Of a stretch of 64,000 nucleotides of DNA, positions 32,892 to 40,732 are shown one piece after another. Position 1 is the first letter of the stretch. Each line of letters starts with the position of its first letter. The position numbers and the translations under genes are program-made. The notes under the pieces were generated by a model that saw only the letters and a list, made by a program, of their open reading frames with translations, ran no database searches and was not told where the DNA came from. The stretch comes from an uncultured Lachnoclostridium sp. (GTDB taxonomy: Bacteria > Bacillota > Clostridia > Lachnospirales > Lachnospiraceae): NCBI GenBank assembly GCA_948330435.1, contig CAOJBY010000007.1:62001-126000 (forward strand), in the 5' to 3' direction.

Positions 32892-34400
32892 ATGGGGAAA
32901 GTTCTTTTGGAAATGAAGCATATCAGTAAGAGCTTTGGAGCCGTGCGGGCCTTAAAGGACGTTTCCATAGATTTGCACGAGGGAGAGGCGCTTGCCCTGA
33001 TGGGTGAGAACGGTGCCGGGAAGTCTACGCTGATGAACATCTTAAGCGGTTCCCTGCTTCCCCAGGAGGGCGAAATCTATGTGGATGGCCAAAGGGTGAA
33101 CGTGACAGACCCGGTGACGGCGAAAAAGCATGGAATTGCCAAGATTCATCAGGAGCTTCAGGTGGTTCCGGAACTTAATGTGGCTGAGAATATCTTCCTT
33201 GGCCGCTGGTTTAAAAAGAAGCTTCCGATTGTGGACTTCCAGAGCATGATGGCAGAGACACAGAAGTATCTGGATATGTTGGAACTGGATGTGAAGCCTA
33301 CGCAGCAGGTAAAGGATCTGCGTATCGGCGAGCAGCAACTGGTGGAGATTGCCAAGGCCCTTTCACTGAATGCAAAGATTCTGGTTATGGATGAACCAAC
33401 CTCCGCTATCAGCGAAAAAGAAGCGGAAAAGCTTTTTACCATTATCCGCAGGCTTCGAAGCGAGGGACGGGGAATCATCTATATTACGCACCGGATGGAA
33501 GAGATCTTCAAGATTGCCGACCGTCTGACGGTTATGCGGGACGGTGCATACATAGGCACGGTCAATGCGGCCGAGACCAGCACGGATGAGATTATCAGGA
33601 TGATGGTAGGCCGTGACGTGAGTGAGCAGTATCCAAAGGATCCCACAGAAAAGGGCGATGTGGCCTTTGAAGTAAAGAATCTTACCTATACGCCTCCGGA
33701 AGGGAGTTTCCGCCGTTCCTTGAAGAACATTTCCCTTCAGGTGCGTCATGGAGAAGTTTTAGGCATAGCGGGACTGGCAGGAGCCGGAAGAACGGAATTC
33801 TTTGAGTGTGTGGCAGGGGTTCATGCAAAAGAAGTTACGGGAGAGATCTATATCGAAGGAAAGCCGGTTGTGATCCGTAAGCCCGAGGATGCCATCCGGG
33901 CAGGGATTTCCTTTGCCACAGAGGATCGGAAAGGAAGCGGACTGGTATTGCAGCGATCCATAGGAGAGAATATTTCGCTTCCCCTTTTGAAGCAGTTCAG
34001 CAAGTTTTTGTTTATGGATGTGAAGAATGAAGGAAAAGCCTGGGAGGAGCAGATAGAGGCTCTTAAGGTAAAGGCTCCCGGAAGCAAGACACTGGCAAGT
34101 TCCCTGTCTGGCGGCAATCAGCAAAAGGTCATTCTGGCCCGCTGGCTGCTTACGAAGCCCAAACTGTTGCTTTTGGATGAACCCACCAGAGGTATTGATG
34201 TGGGTGCCAAGGCGGAGATTTACCAGCTTATTAATAACTTGGCGAAGACAGGTATGGCGATCATCGTGGTATCCTCGGAACTGCCGGAGGTAATCGGAAT
34301 TTCGGACAGGATTGTTACTTTCTGTGAGGGTGAACTGACCGGAGAATTTGAGCAGAGGGAAGCGACCCAGGAAAAGCTGCTTCACAGTGCTACAAAATAA
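32892..34400 (+). CDS. Sugar ABC transporter, double ATP-binding subunit (RbsA/MglA type)
   Basis: A 502-residue protein with two fused ATPase domains energising sugar uptake. The first has an intact Walker A (GENGAGKST, Lys44) and Walker B (LVMDEPTSAI). The second has a degenerate Walker A (GLAGAGRTE) as usual in this class, plus the signature LSGGNQQKV and LLLDEPTRGID. The start follows AAGGTGAG; the longer frame from 32871 is less likely. A TATAAT at 32848 has no good -35, which fits activation by the AraC-type regulator encoded downstream. First gene of ABC genes 32892-36573. Confidence 0.94.
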   Translation: MGKVLLEMKHISKSFGAVRALKDVSIDLHEGEALALMGENGAGKSTLMNILSGSLLPQEGEIYVDGQRVNVTDPVTAKKHGIAKIHQELQVVPELNVAENIFLGRWFKKKLPIVDFQSMMAETQKYLDMLELDVKPTQQVKDLRIGEQQLVEIAKALSLNAKILVMDEPTSAISEKEAEKLFTIIRRLRSEGRGIIYITHRMEEIFKIADRLTVMRDGAYIGTVNAAETSTDEIIRMMVGRDVSEQYPKDPTEKGDVAFEVKNLTYTPPEGSFRRSLKNISLQVRHGEVLGIAGLAGAGRTEFFECVAGVHAKEVTGEIYIEGKPVVIRKPEDAIRAGISFATEDRKGSGLVLQRSIGENISLPLLKQFSKFLFMDVKNEGKAWEEQIEALKVKAPGSKTLASSLSGGNQQKVILARWLLTKPKLLLLDEPTRGIDVGAKAEIYQLINNLAKTGMAIIVVSSELPEVIGISDRIVTFCEGELTGEFEQREATQEKLLHSATK

Positions 34401-34446
34401 TGTGCAGGGTGGAAAAATGGAACTATCAAAATAGGGAGAGGCAGAA

Positions 34447-35424
34447 ATGAAAACAGATCAGACAAAAGTATTGATAAAAAAGATGCAGAGTGTAATTGCA
34501 CTGATCCTGATATTTATCGTTGCAAGCGTAATCTGTGTACAGGATGGAAAAAATGTGTTCCTGGATGCCAGGAACCTGATGAATGTGCTCCGTGCTGTGT
34601 CGGAAAATGGAATTATTGCCATCGGCATGACCATGATTTTGATTTTGGGTGATATCGATCTGTCCGTTGGTTCCGTGGTTGGTCTGGTATCTACCGGCTG
34701 TGCGGCTTTGATGGTGTGGAACGGGCTTCCCTTTATACCGGCAGTCCTTGCCAGCCTTTTGATTGGTGCGGTCTTTGGATTTTTCAACGGCATCTGTATT
34801 ACCAAGCTGAAACTGCAGGCTTTTATCGTCACACTGGCAAGTATGAATATTGCGAGAGGACTTGCAAGATTCTGGGCCAACGGTGTTGGAATCCCCCTGA
34901 CTTATGGCAAGGGGGAGGGGTTGGCACCGCCGGAGTTTGAGGTACTCCAGATGAGAATCAGCGGCCTGATTCCCGTACCGGCCATTATTTTCCTGGTACT
35001 CCTCATTATCTTCCATTTTATCATGACGAAGACGAGATTTGGCCGTCAGCTCTATGCCATCGGCGGCAATCGCCAGGCTTCCTATCTGGCAGGTATCAAT
35101 GTGGACCGGATTAAGCTGTTTACTTTCATGCTTTGTTCCATGCTGGCATCCATAGCCGCTATGATTCATGCGGCACAGATTAGCCAGGGCGGCCCCAACG
35201 AGGGTTCCGGTTATGAACTGAATGCGGTTGCAGCCTGTGCCATCGGCGGAACCAGTCTGGCAGGCGGCAAGGGAACCATGCTGGGAACTCTGATCGGAGC
35301 ATTGATCCTGGGTATGCTGGATAATGTGTTAGGTTTAAAGGGTGTCAATTCCAACCTGCAGTTGATGGTAAAGGGTTTCCTCATTATCATTGCCGTATTT
35401 ATGCAGGCAGAGAGGAAAGACTGA
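34447..35424 (+). CDS. Sugar ABC transporter permease (RbsC type)
   Basis: A 325-residue integral membrane protein with about nine to ten helices and the RbsC family signatures GMTMILILGDIDLSVGS and GGTSLAGGKGTMLGTL(I)G, the latter close to the ATPase-coupling loop. GGGAGAGG ribosome binding site. It follows the ATPase by 46 bases and pairs with the lipoprotein downstream. Confidence 0.94.
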   Translation: MKTDQTKVLIKKMQSVIALILIFIVASVICVQDGKNVFLDARNLMNVLRAVSENGIIAIGMTMILILGDIDLSVGSVVGLVSTGCAALMVWNGLPFIPAVLASLLIGAVFGFFNGICITKLKLQAFIVTLASMNIARGLARFWANGVGIPLTYGKGEGLAPPEFEVLQMRISGLIPVPAIIFLVLLIIFHFIMTKTRFGRQLYAIGGNRQASYLAGINVDRIKLFTFMLCSMLASIAAMIHAAQISQGGPNEGSGYELNAVAACAIGGTSLAGGKGTMLGTLIGALILGMLDNVLGLKGVNSNLQLMVKGFLIIIAVFMQAERKD

Positions 35425-35447
35425 TTGTTTTTACATAACTTGTGCGC

Positions 35448-35487
35448 AATCTGTCCGGGGCTGATCGATAGCAGCCCCAGACAGATT
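35448..35487 (+). promoter_or_regulatory. Intra-operon hairpin before the binding-protein gene
   Basis: AATCTGTC-GGGGCT ... AGCCCC-GACAGATT, a strong stem with one C/A mismatch, followed by A-rich sequence, not a T-run. It is probably a processing or stabilising hairpin that lets the lipoprotein message accumulate above the upstream part. Confidence 0.7.
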
Positions 35488-35520
35488 AAAAAATAAAAGC
35501 TATCGAAGAAAGAGGGAAAT

Positions 35521-36573
35521 ATGAAAAAGAGAATTTTAAGTGTGGTGCTTTGCACGGCAATGCTTGCAACCTTACTGGTTGGCTGCGGCGGCAAGACAGA
35601 AGAGCCTGCCGAGGCTCCGGCTGCTCCGGCGGAAGAAGAAGCGGAAGCTCCTGCAGAGACACCCGAAGAACCGGCGGCAGACGCAGAGACAGGTGCAAAA
35701 GACAAATACGTGATTGGCATGTCACAGTGTAACCTGGGCGAGCCCTGGCGTGTAGCTATGAACGATCAGATTGCGGCCGCAGCAGAAGCACATCCGGAGT
35801 TCGAGATTATCTATGCGGACGCAGCACAGGATAACTCCAAGCAGATCGCAGACATTGAGAACTTTGTACAGATGGGCGTGGATCTGATTATTACCTCCCC
35901 CAACGAGGCAACTCCTCTGACCAATGCGGTTACGGCTGCATACGAGGCAGGAATCCCGGTTATTCTTCTGGACAGAAAGATTGACGGAGACGGTTATACA
36001 CAGTTTATCGGTGCAGATAATGTGGCAATCGGAAAACAGGTGGGCGAGTATGTGGCAAACACACTTCTTCCAGACGGAGGAAAGGTTTGCGAGATCAAGG
36101 GTCTTGAGGGAACCTCCGGCGGTATCGACAGAGACAACGGATTCCGTGAAGGAATCAAGGCAAATCCAAAGGTAGAGATCGTAGCAGCTAACAATGCAGA
36201 CTGGCTTCGTGAGAAAGCTATCACCGTTGCAGAGGAAATGCTCCAGACCAATACGGAGATTGATCTGTTCTACTGCCTGAATGATCCCATGGCAGAGGGT
36301 GCTTACATTGCGGCAAAGAACGCCGGACGTGAGAAAGACATTATCTTCATCGGCGTTGACGGACTTCCTACCCCTGACGGCGGCATCCGCAGCGTTATGG
36401 ACGGCAGACTGAGCCTGTCCATGGTATATCCCACTGGCGGTGCAGAAGCTATCGAGAGTGCATACCAGCTTCTGGTAGAGGGCAAGGAGCTTGAGAAAGA
36501 GATTACTCTGGAATCCGAGATCATCACTCCGGAGACAGCTCCTGACTTGTTGAAGAAATATGGCGGCGAATAA
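35521..36573 (+). CDS. Sugar ABC transporter substrate-binding lipoprotein
   Basis: A 350-residue type I periplasmic-binding-protein fold, surface anchored. Lipobox LLVGC (Cys about 22) after a typical signal peptide, then a Glu/Pro/Ala-rich linker of about 35 residues, then VIGMSQCNLGEPWRVAMNDQ, SPNEATPL, LLDRKIDGD, GTSGGIDRDNGF and CLNDPMAEGAY, which line the ligand cleft in ribose/galactofuranose-type proteins. A pentose or hexose is likely; the exact sugar cannot be read. AGAGGGAAAT precedes the ATG. Ends in a terminator. Confidence 0.93.
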   Translation: MKKRILSVVLCTAMLATLLVGCGGKTEEPAEAPAAPAEEEAEAPAETPEEPAADAETGAKDKYVIGMSQCNLGEPWRVAMNDQIAAAAEAHPEFEIIYADAAQDNSKQIADIENFVQMGVDLIITSPNEATPLTNAVTAAYEAGIPVILLDRKIDGDGYTQFIGADNVAIGKQVGEYVANTLLPDGGKVCEIKGLEGTSGGIDRDNGFREGIKANPKVEIVAANNADWLREKAITVAEEMLQTNTEIDLFYCLNDPMAEGAYIAAKNAGREKDIIFIGVDGLPTPDGGIRSVMDGRLSLSMVYPTGGAEAIESAYQLLVEGKELEKEITLESEIITPETAPDLLKKYGGE

Positions 36574-36601
36574 GAATCATAAAAACTGCCTGTGAGCTTA
36601 C

Positions 36602-36637
36602 AAGGCTCGTCTGTGATCTGCAGGCGAGCCTTTTTTT
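36602..36637 (+). terminator. Rho-independent terminator of the ABC genes
   Basis: AAGGCTCG ... CGAGCCTT with seven T. A TATAAT at 36654 just after it may start the sensor-kinase transcript. Confidence 0.92.
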
Positions 36638-36674
36638 ACCGCAAATTTTTTGGTATAATTTTATATAACAATCC

Positions 36675-36729
36675 GGACGGAGGGAAAATGCCGTCCAAAC
36701 AGATACATCTATGTGGCGTTCATACATAA
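36675..36729 (+). promoter_or_regulatory. Short upstream ORF with sequestered ribosome binding site
   Basis: GGACGG (36675) pairs with CCGTCC (36691); the ten-base loop is AGGGAAAATG and holds a strong ribosome binding site plus ATG (36688). That ATG opens a 13-codon frame (MPSKQIHLCGVHT) ending at 36729, past the first ATG of the kinase (36711), which itself has no ribosome binding site. Translation of the kinase may depend on this short frame. Confidence 0.5.
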
Positions 36730-38528
36730 TAAGACAAAATTTCATGAAAAACATACAGGAATTACTTTTCACAAAAAATTTAAGACGTTCATTTCTTGCC
36801 TTTACGTTCACGGCAGTTATATTTGTAACACTTGTGCTGACCATGGCGGGCAGCGGAATCTATATTGATTCGATTGAGGAGCATGCGTATGCCAGTACGG
36901 CCGAGATGCAGAATCAGGTGCAGAAATCCGTGGATTTGAAGCTGGAAGATATTGAGAATACGCTGAAGCTATTAGGAGAGACAAGAGAGGTTCAGGGCTA
37001 TCTTACGGTGGATGAGGAACGGGAGCAGGGGAAAAGGGTGGAACTGGAAACCTCTGTCCGGAATCTGCTGCTTGAATATTCCAAGGTTCACAGGGATTAT
37101 CTGAACATTGTTCTGGCCAGCAGCAGGGGCCATTATCTGTCCAATGATTCCTACCGGATTCAGAAACAGGACCTGAGCGAGGAGGAATGGTACCAGGATG
37201 CGGTTCGGGCAAAGGGGAGTCCGGTTGTAATCAGTTCTTCCATCGGACGGAACCTGCAGGATTGGAGAAATTACAGTTCGGACAGCTATGTCTCCGTGGC
37301 CCAGGGCATTTACAGAAAAGAAAGCGGCGATCTTATCGGAGTAGTTTTAATTGATCTGGATAAGATGAGCATTCAGGGACTGGTGGGAGATATTACACTG
37401 GGCCAGACCGGTTTTGTCTTTATTATGGACAGTAAGGGAAATGTGCTGTACACTCCGGAGAATAAGGTGGTATACCGGATTAATCCGGCATGGTTTCAGG
37501 GGGCAGGCAGCGGAAGCTTTAAATGCCGGATTCAGGAGAACGAATACCGGATTATTTATAATCAATCGGATTATACCAGGCTTACAACCGTCGGTCTCTA
37601 TGATATGGGAAAAACCATTGAGGGAGTATCCAGAGTGCAGAGAGTATCGGTTCTTCTGGCAATTATCTGCTGCGGAGTGGCACTTGTGTGGGCGGCTTTC
37701 TTCTCAAAGACGATTACAACGCCCATATCGAATCTTTCCCGGCTGATGAAGCGTGCACAGACAGGAGATCTGACCGTGCGGTTTGACAATCACTATCAGG
37801 GAGAGATTGGGCAACTGGGAGATGCTTTCAATTCCATGGTGAATAAGATTAATGAACTCTTACAGATGGTTTATGTGGAACAGAAACAGAAACGGGAGGC
37901 GGAGATGAAGATCCTCAGGGAACAGATCAAGCCTCATTTTCTGTATAATACCCTGGACAGCATTCAATGGATGGCAAAACGTTATCAGGCCATGGACATT
38001 GTGGAGACGGTTCGGGCACTCTCTAATTTTTTCCGCATCAGTTTAAGCAGCGGAAAGGAGTATATCACGCTTCGGGAGGAAATGACGCTGGTCCGCAGCT
38101 ATCTGGAGGTGCAGAAGTTCCGATATGAGGATCTCTTTGAGTATGAGCCCACCTATGATGATGAGCTTCTTGACTGCATGGTACCCCGGTTGATTCTGCA
38201 GCCCCTGGTGGAAAATGCCCTGTATCATGGGATTAAGGAATCGGATCGGGAAAGAGGAAATATACGCATCTGTGTTTGCAGGGAGACGGCAGAATCACTT
38301 CTTATTTCTGTCTCAGATGATGGGGCGGGGATGAGCCAGGAAGAATGCGACAGGATGAATGGGCTTCTGCGAATGGAGGAACGCCCTGAGGAAATCCGGG
38401 CCTTTGGAGTGCTGAACGTCCATGATCGGATTCGTTTTTCTTACGGGGAGCCTTACGGACTCTACTATCGCCCGGGAGAGGAGGGCGGGACTATTGCGGA
38501 GGTAAGGATTCCGGTAAATGAACGGTAA
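36711..38528 (+). CDS. Sensor histidine kinase, YesM/LytS-like (sugar sensing)
   Basis: A 605-residue membrane kinase. Helix 1 at about residues 27-49, an extracellular sensor of about 250 residues, helix 2 at about 305-325, HAMP (about 325-380), then the His_kinase domain REQIKPHFLYNTLDSI with phosphorylated His409 and a GHKL ATPase (LVENALYHGI, VSDDGAGMS). Such kinases work with YesN regulators. The start is uncertain: the ATG at 36711 lacks a ribosome binding site, and Met at 36744 is an alternative; see the upstream short frame. It precedes its regulator and a second binding lipoprotein, the arrangement of three-component sugar sensing. Confidence 0.93.
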   Translation: MWRSYIIRQNFMKNIQELLFTKNLRRSFLAFTFTAVIFVTLVLTMAGSGIYIDSIEEHAYASTAEMQNQVQKSVDLKLEDIENTLKLLGETREVQGYLTVDEEREQGKRVELETSVRNLLLEYSKVHRDYLNIVLASSRGHYLSNDSYRIQKQDLSEEEWYQDAVRAKGSPVVISSSIGRNLQDWRNYSSDSYVSVAQGIYRKESGDLIGVVLIDLDKMSIQGLVGDITLGQTGFVFIMDSKGNVLYTPENKVVYRINPAWFQGAGSGSFKCRIQENEYRIIYNQSDYTRLTTVGLYDMGKTIEGVSRVQRVSVLLAIICCGVALVWAAFFSKTITTPISNLSRLMKRAQTGDLTVRFDNHYQGEIGQLGDAFNSMVNKINELLQMVYVEQKQKREAEMKILREQIKPHFLYNTLDSIQWMAKRYQAMDIVETVRALSNFFRISLSSGKEYITLREEMTLVRSYLEVQKFRYEDLFEYEPTYDDELLDCMVPRLILQPLVENALYHGIKESDRERGNIRICVCRETAESLLISVSDDGAGMSQEECDRMNGLLRMEERPEEIRAFGVLNVHDRIRFSYGEPYGLYYRPGEEGGTIAEVRIPVNER

Positions 38529-38595
38529 AGTCACAAAGACGCACGAGAGGAACTGGAAAGAGTTTGCGGAACTGAAAATCAGAAAGGAAAGAGAC

Positions 38596-39798
38596 ATGTG
38601 GAAGATACTGATCGCAGACGATGAACCGAAGATCCGTCAGGGCCTTAAGGAATTGGTGGAAAGCTTTGAACTGCCCCTTAAGGTTTGCGGCGAGGCAAAG
38701 AACGGGCTGGAAGCCCTCCGTCTGCTTGAGGAGGAGTGTCCGGATATTGCCCTGGTGGATATCTGTATGCCAAAACTCAATGGATTGCAGCTTCTGGAAC
38801 GGATTCGTGAAGTTTGCCCGGAGTGCCGGACGATTATTGTATCCGGATACAACGAATTTACGTATGCCAAAGAAGCTATGAGCCTGGGGGTACGCAGTTA
38901 TATCTTGAAGCCGGTGGAGGAAGAGGAACTCTATGAGACGGTTCGCAGCCTTACGGAGGAACTGAGCAGGGAAAGATCAAGACAGCGTTTTATTGATCTG
39001 GCCAATTATCAGTTGGAACAGCACCGGGAATATCTTCAGGGCGTATTTTTCAATGACTGGATTGAGGGACGGCTTTCGGAGAGCGAAAGGGAGGGGCAGA
39101 AAGAGTTGCTATCCGTACATATCGGGGAGACGGCAGCTTTGATACTAGTGTCTACACAGAATAACCGTACATTGAGTCTCAGGATGGATGACAGCCACAT
39201 TTCCGATGATGTGTACCAGTTTGCCCTGAAAAATATTCTGGGAGAACTTTTGGAAGAATGGGGACCGGTTTATCTGTTTATGGATCGGTACCAGAATGTG
39301 GCCGGAATCTTTCAGATGATCGGTCAGGAGACGGAGAGCCTGCAGCGGCATGTGGAGGAGAGCCTGGAACAGATTCTGGGAGGAACCTGCACCATTGTGA
39401 TACGAAGCTGTAAAGAGTCTCTTTTTCCGGAGAACTATACAGAGGCACTGAGAGAAGTACAAAAAGCACTGGAATGCCGCCCGGTTGTGGCGGAGGCAAA
39501 GAAGTATCTTTTTGAGCATTTTCGGGATCCGGATATTGACCTGAATCTGGTGGCCCGTTCCATCGGAATCAGTCCGGCTTATTTAAGCCGCCTGATGAAG
39601 CAGGAACTAGGGATGCCTTTTAAGGATTTTCTTACCAGTCTTCGGATAAACGAGGCCATTGTTCTCATGCGCAGCACCAGCTGCTCCATCAATGAGATTG
39701 CGGACATGGTAGGGTATAAGAGCCAGCACTATTTTTCTACGGCCTTTAAGAACAGCATGGGGATCTCCCCGTCGGAGCATCGAAAAAATATTAGCTGA
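38596..39798 (+). CDS. Response regulator, YesN type (REC + AraC HTH)
   Basis: A 400-residue DNA-binding response regulator. REC domain residues 1-120 with ILIADDEPK, phospho-acceptor Asp55 (LVDICMPKLNG) and Lys in YILKPVEEEE. A middle region of about 150 residues, then a two-helix-turn-helix AraC domain at the end (VARSIGISPAYLSRLMKQE and INEIADMVGYKSQHYFSTAF). The frame runs back to 38518 inside the kinase gene, but GAAAGGAAAG sits before 38596 and the REC domain starts there. It probably activates the ABC genes upstream. Confidence 0.94.
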   Translation: MWKILIADDEPKIRQGLKELVESFELPLKVCGEAKNGLEALRLLEEECPDIALVDICMPKLNGLQLLERIREVCPECRTIIVSGYNEFTYAKEAMSLGVRSYILKPVEEEELYETVRSLTEELSRERSRQRFIDLANYQLEQHREYLQGVFFNDWIEGRLSESEREGQKELLSVHIGETAALILVSTQNNRTLSLRMDDSHISDDVYQFALKNILGELLEEWGPVYLFMDRYQNVAGIFQMIGQETESLQRHVEESLEQILGGTCTIVIRSCKESLFPENYTEALREVQKALECRPVVAEAKKYLFEHFRDPDIDLNLVARSIGISPAYLSRLMKQELGMPFKDFLTSLRINEAIVLMRSTSCSINEIADMVGYKSQHYFSTAFKNSMGISPSEHRKNIS

Positions 39799-39805
39799 GG
39801 GGAAG

Positions 39806-40732
39806 ATGTTTATGGGAAAGAAGCTCATAACTCTATACTTAAGCCTGCTCTTATGCCTTTTGGCGGGCTGCAGAGAGAAAGAGATCATACAGGAAAATGA
39901 ATATGAGTATCTGATAGGTGTCAGTCTGTCCAATGTGATGGAGCCCTGGCTGAGTCATACGATTGATGCCATGTCTGCACAGCGTCTGGCGGACAGCCGG
40001 ATAAATATTATCTTTAAGGATGCGGCGGGCAGTCAGGAGAAGCAGCTTCAGGATATTGAACAGCTTATGGAATGCGGTGTGGATTTGCTGATTGTGGCAC
40101 CGGGAGATTCTGAGTCTCTGCAGGATAAGGTGGAGGAACTGTATCAGGAGATTCCTGTGGTTGTGATGGGAATTGATCCTGGGACAGAGGATTATACTTC
40201 TTTTATAGAGTTTAATGATTATGAGATTGGGAGGCTGGCCGGATCGTATATTATGGAGGAGCAGTATCAGGCCGGGGACGAGATGGTAGTACTTACAGGC
40301 CCCTCCGGTTCGCCTATTTCGGAAAAGCGTTTGCAGGGATTTAAAGATGCTGTTTCGGGAGATATAGAGGAGGAACAGATTCATTATCTAAATGGGGAAT
40401 GGCTTCGGGATAAGGCAGAAAACCGAATGAAAGATTACCTGGTGGTGAATCAGAAAGCGGATGTTGTCTTTGCTTTTAATGATGAGATGGCTTATGGAGC
40501 TTATCTGGCCCAAAAGCAGTATCGGGTGACGGGGATCTGTTTTCTTGGGGTGGATGGCTTTACCGGGAATTTGGGAGGGATTGATCTGGTGGAACGGGGG
40601 CTCCTGGATGCCACCATCCAGTGCCCGGAGATTGGAAGTCTGGCTTATGAGACTGCTGTCCGGATCCTGGATGGGGAGAAAGTGGAAAAGCATCAGGTGA
40701 TAGAACCAACGCTGATCACGAAAGTTAAATGA
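39806..40732 (+). CDS. Second sugar-binding lipoprotein, sensor type (XylFII-like)
   Basis: A 308-residue periplasmic-binding-protein fold with lipobox LLAGC (Cys22). It is similar in outline to the transport lipoprotein at 35521 (SLSNVMEPW versus SQCNLGEPW; IVAPGDSESL; FNDEMAYGAY) but has no acidic linker and lies with the kinase/regulator pair, 7 bases after the regulator. In Clostridium beijerinckii XylFII hands xylose to LytS to start signalling; a comparable role is inferred here. ATGs at 39806 and 39812 both fit the AGGGGAAG site. Its last 8 bases overlap the convergent hybrid kinase gene. Confidence 0.88.
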   Translation: MFMGKKLITLYLSLLLCLLAGCREKEIIQENEYEYLIGVSLSNVMEPWLSHTIDAMSAQRLADSRINIIFKDAAGSQEKQLQDIEQLMECGVDLLIVAPGDSESLQDKVEELYQEIPVVVMGIDPGTEDYTSFIEFNDYEIGRLAGSYIMEEQYQAGDEMVVLTGPSGSPISEKRLQGFKDAVSGDIEEEQIHYLNGEWLRDKAENRMKDYLVVNQKADVVFAFNDEMAYGAYLAQKQYRVTGICFLGVDGFTGNLGGIDLVERGLLDATIQCPEIGSLAYETAVRILDGEKVEKHQVIEPTLITKVK

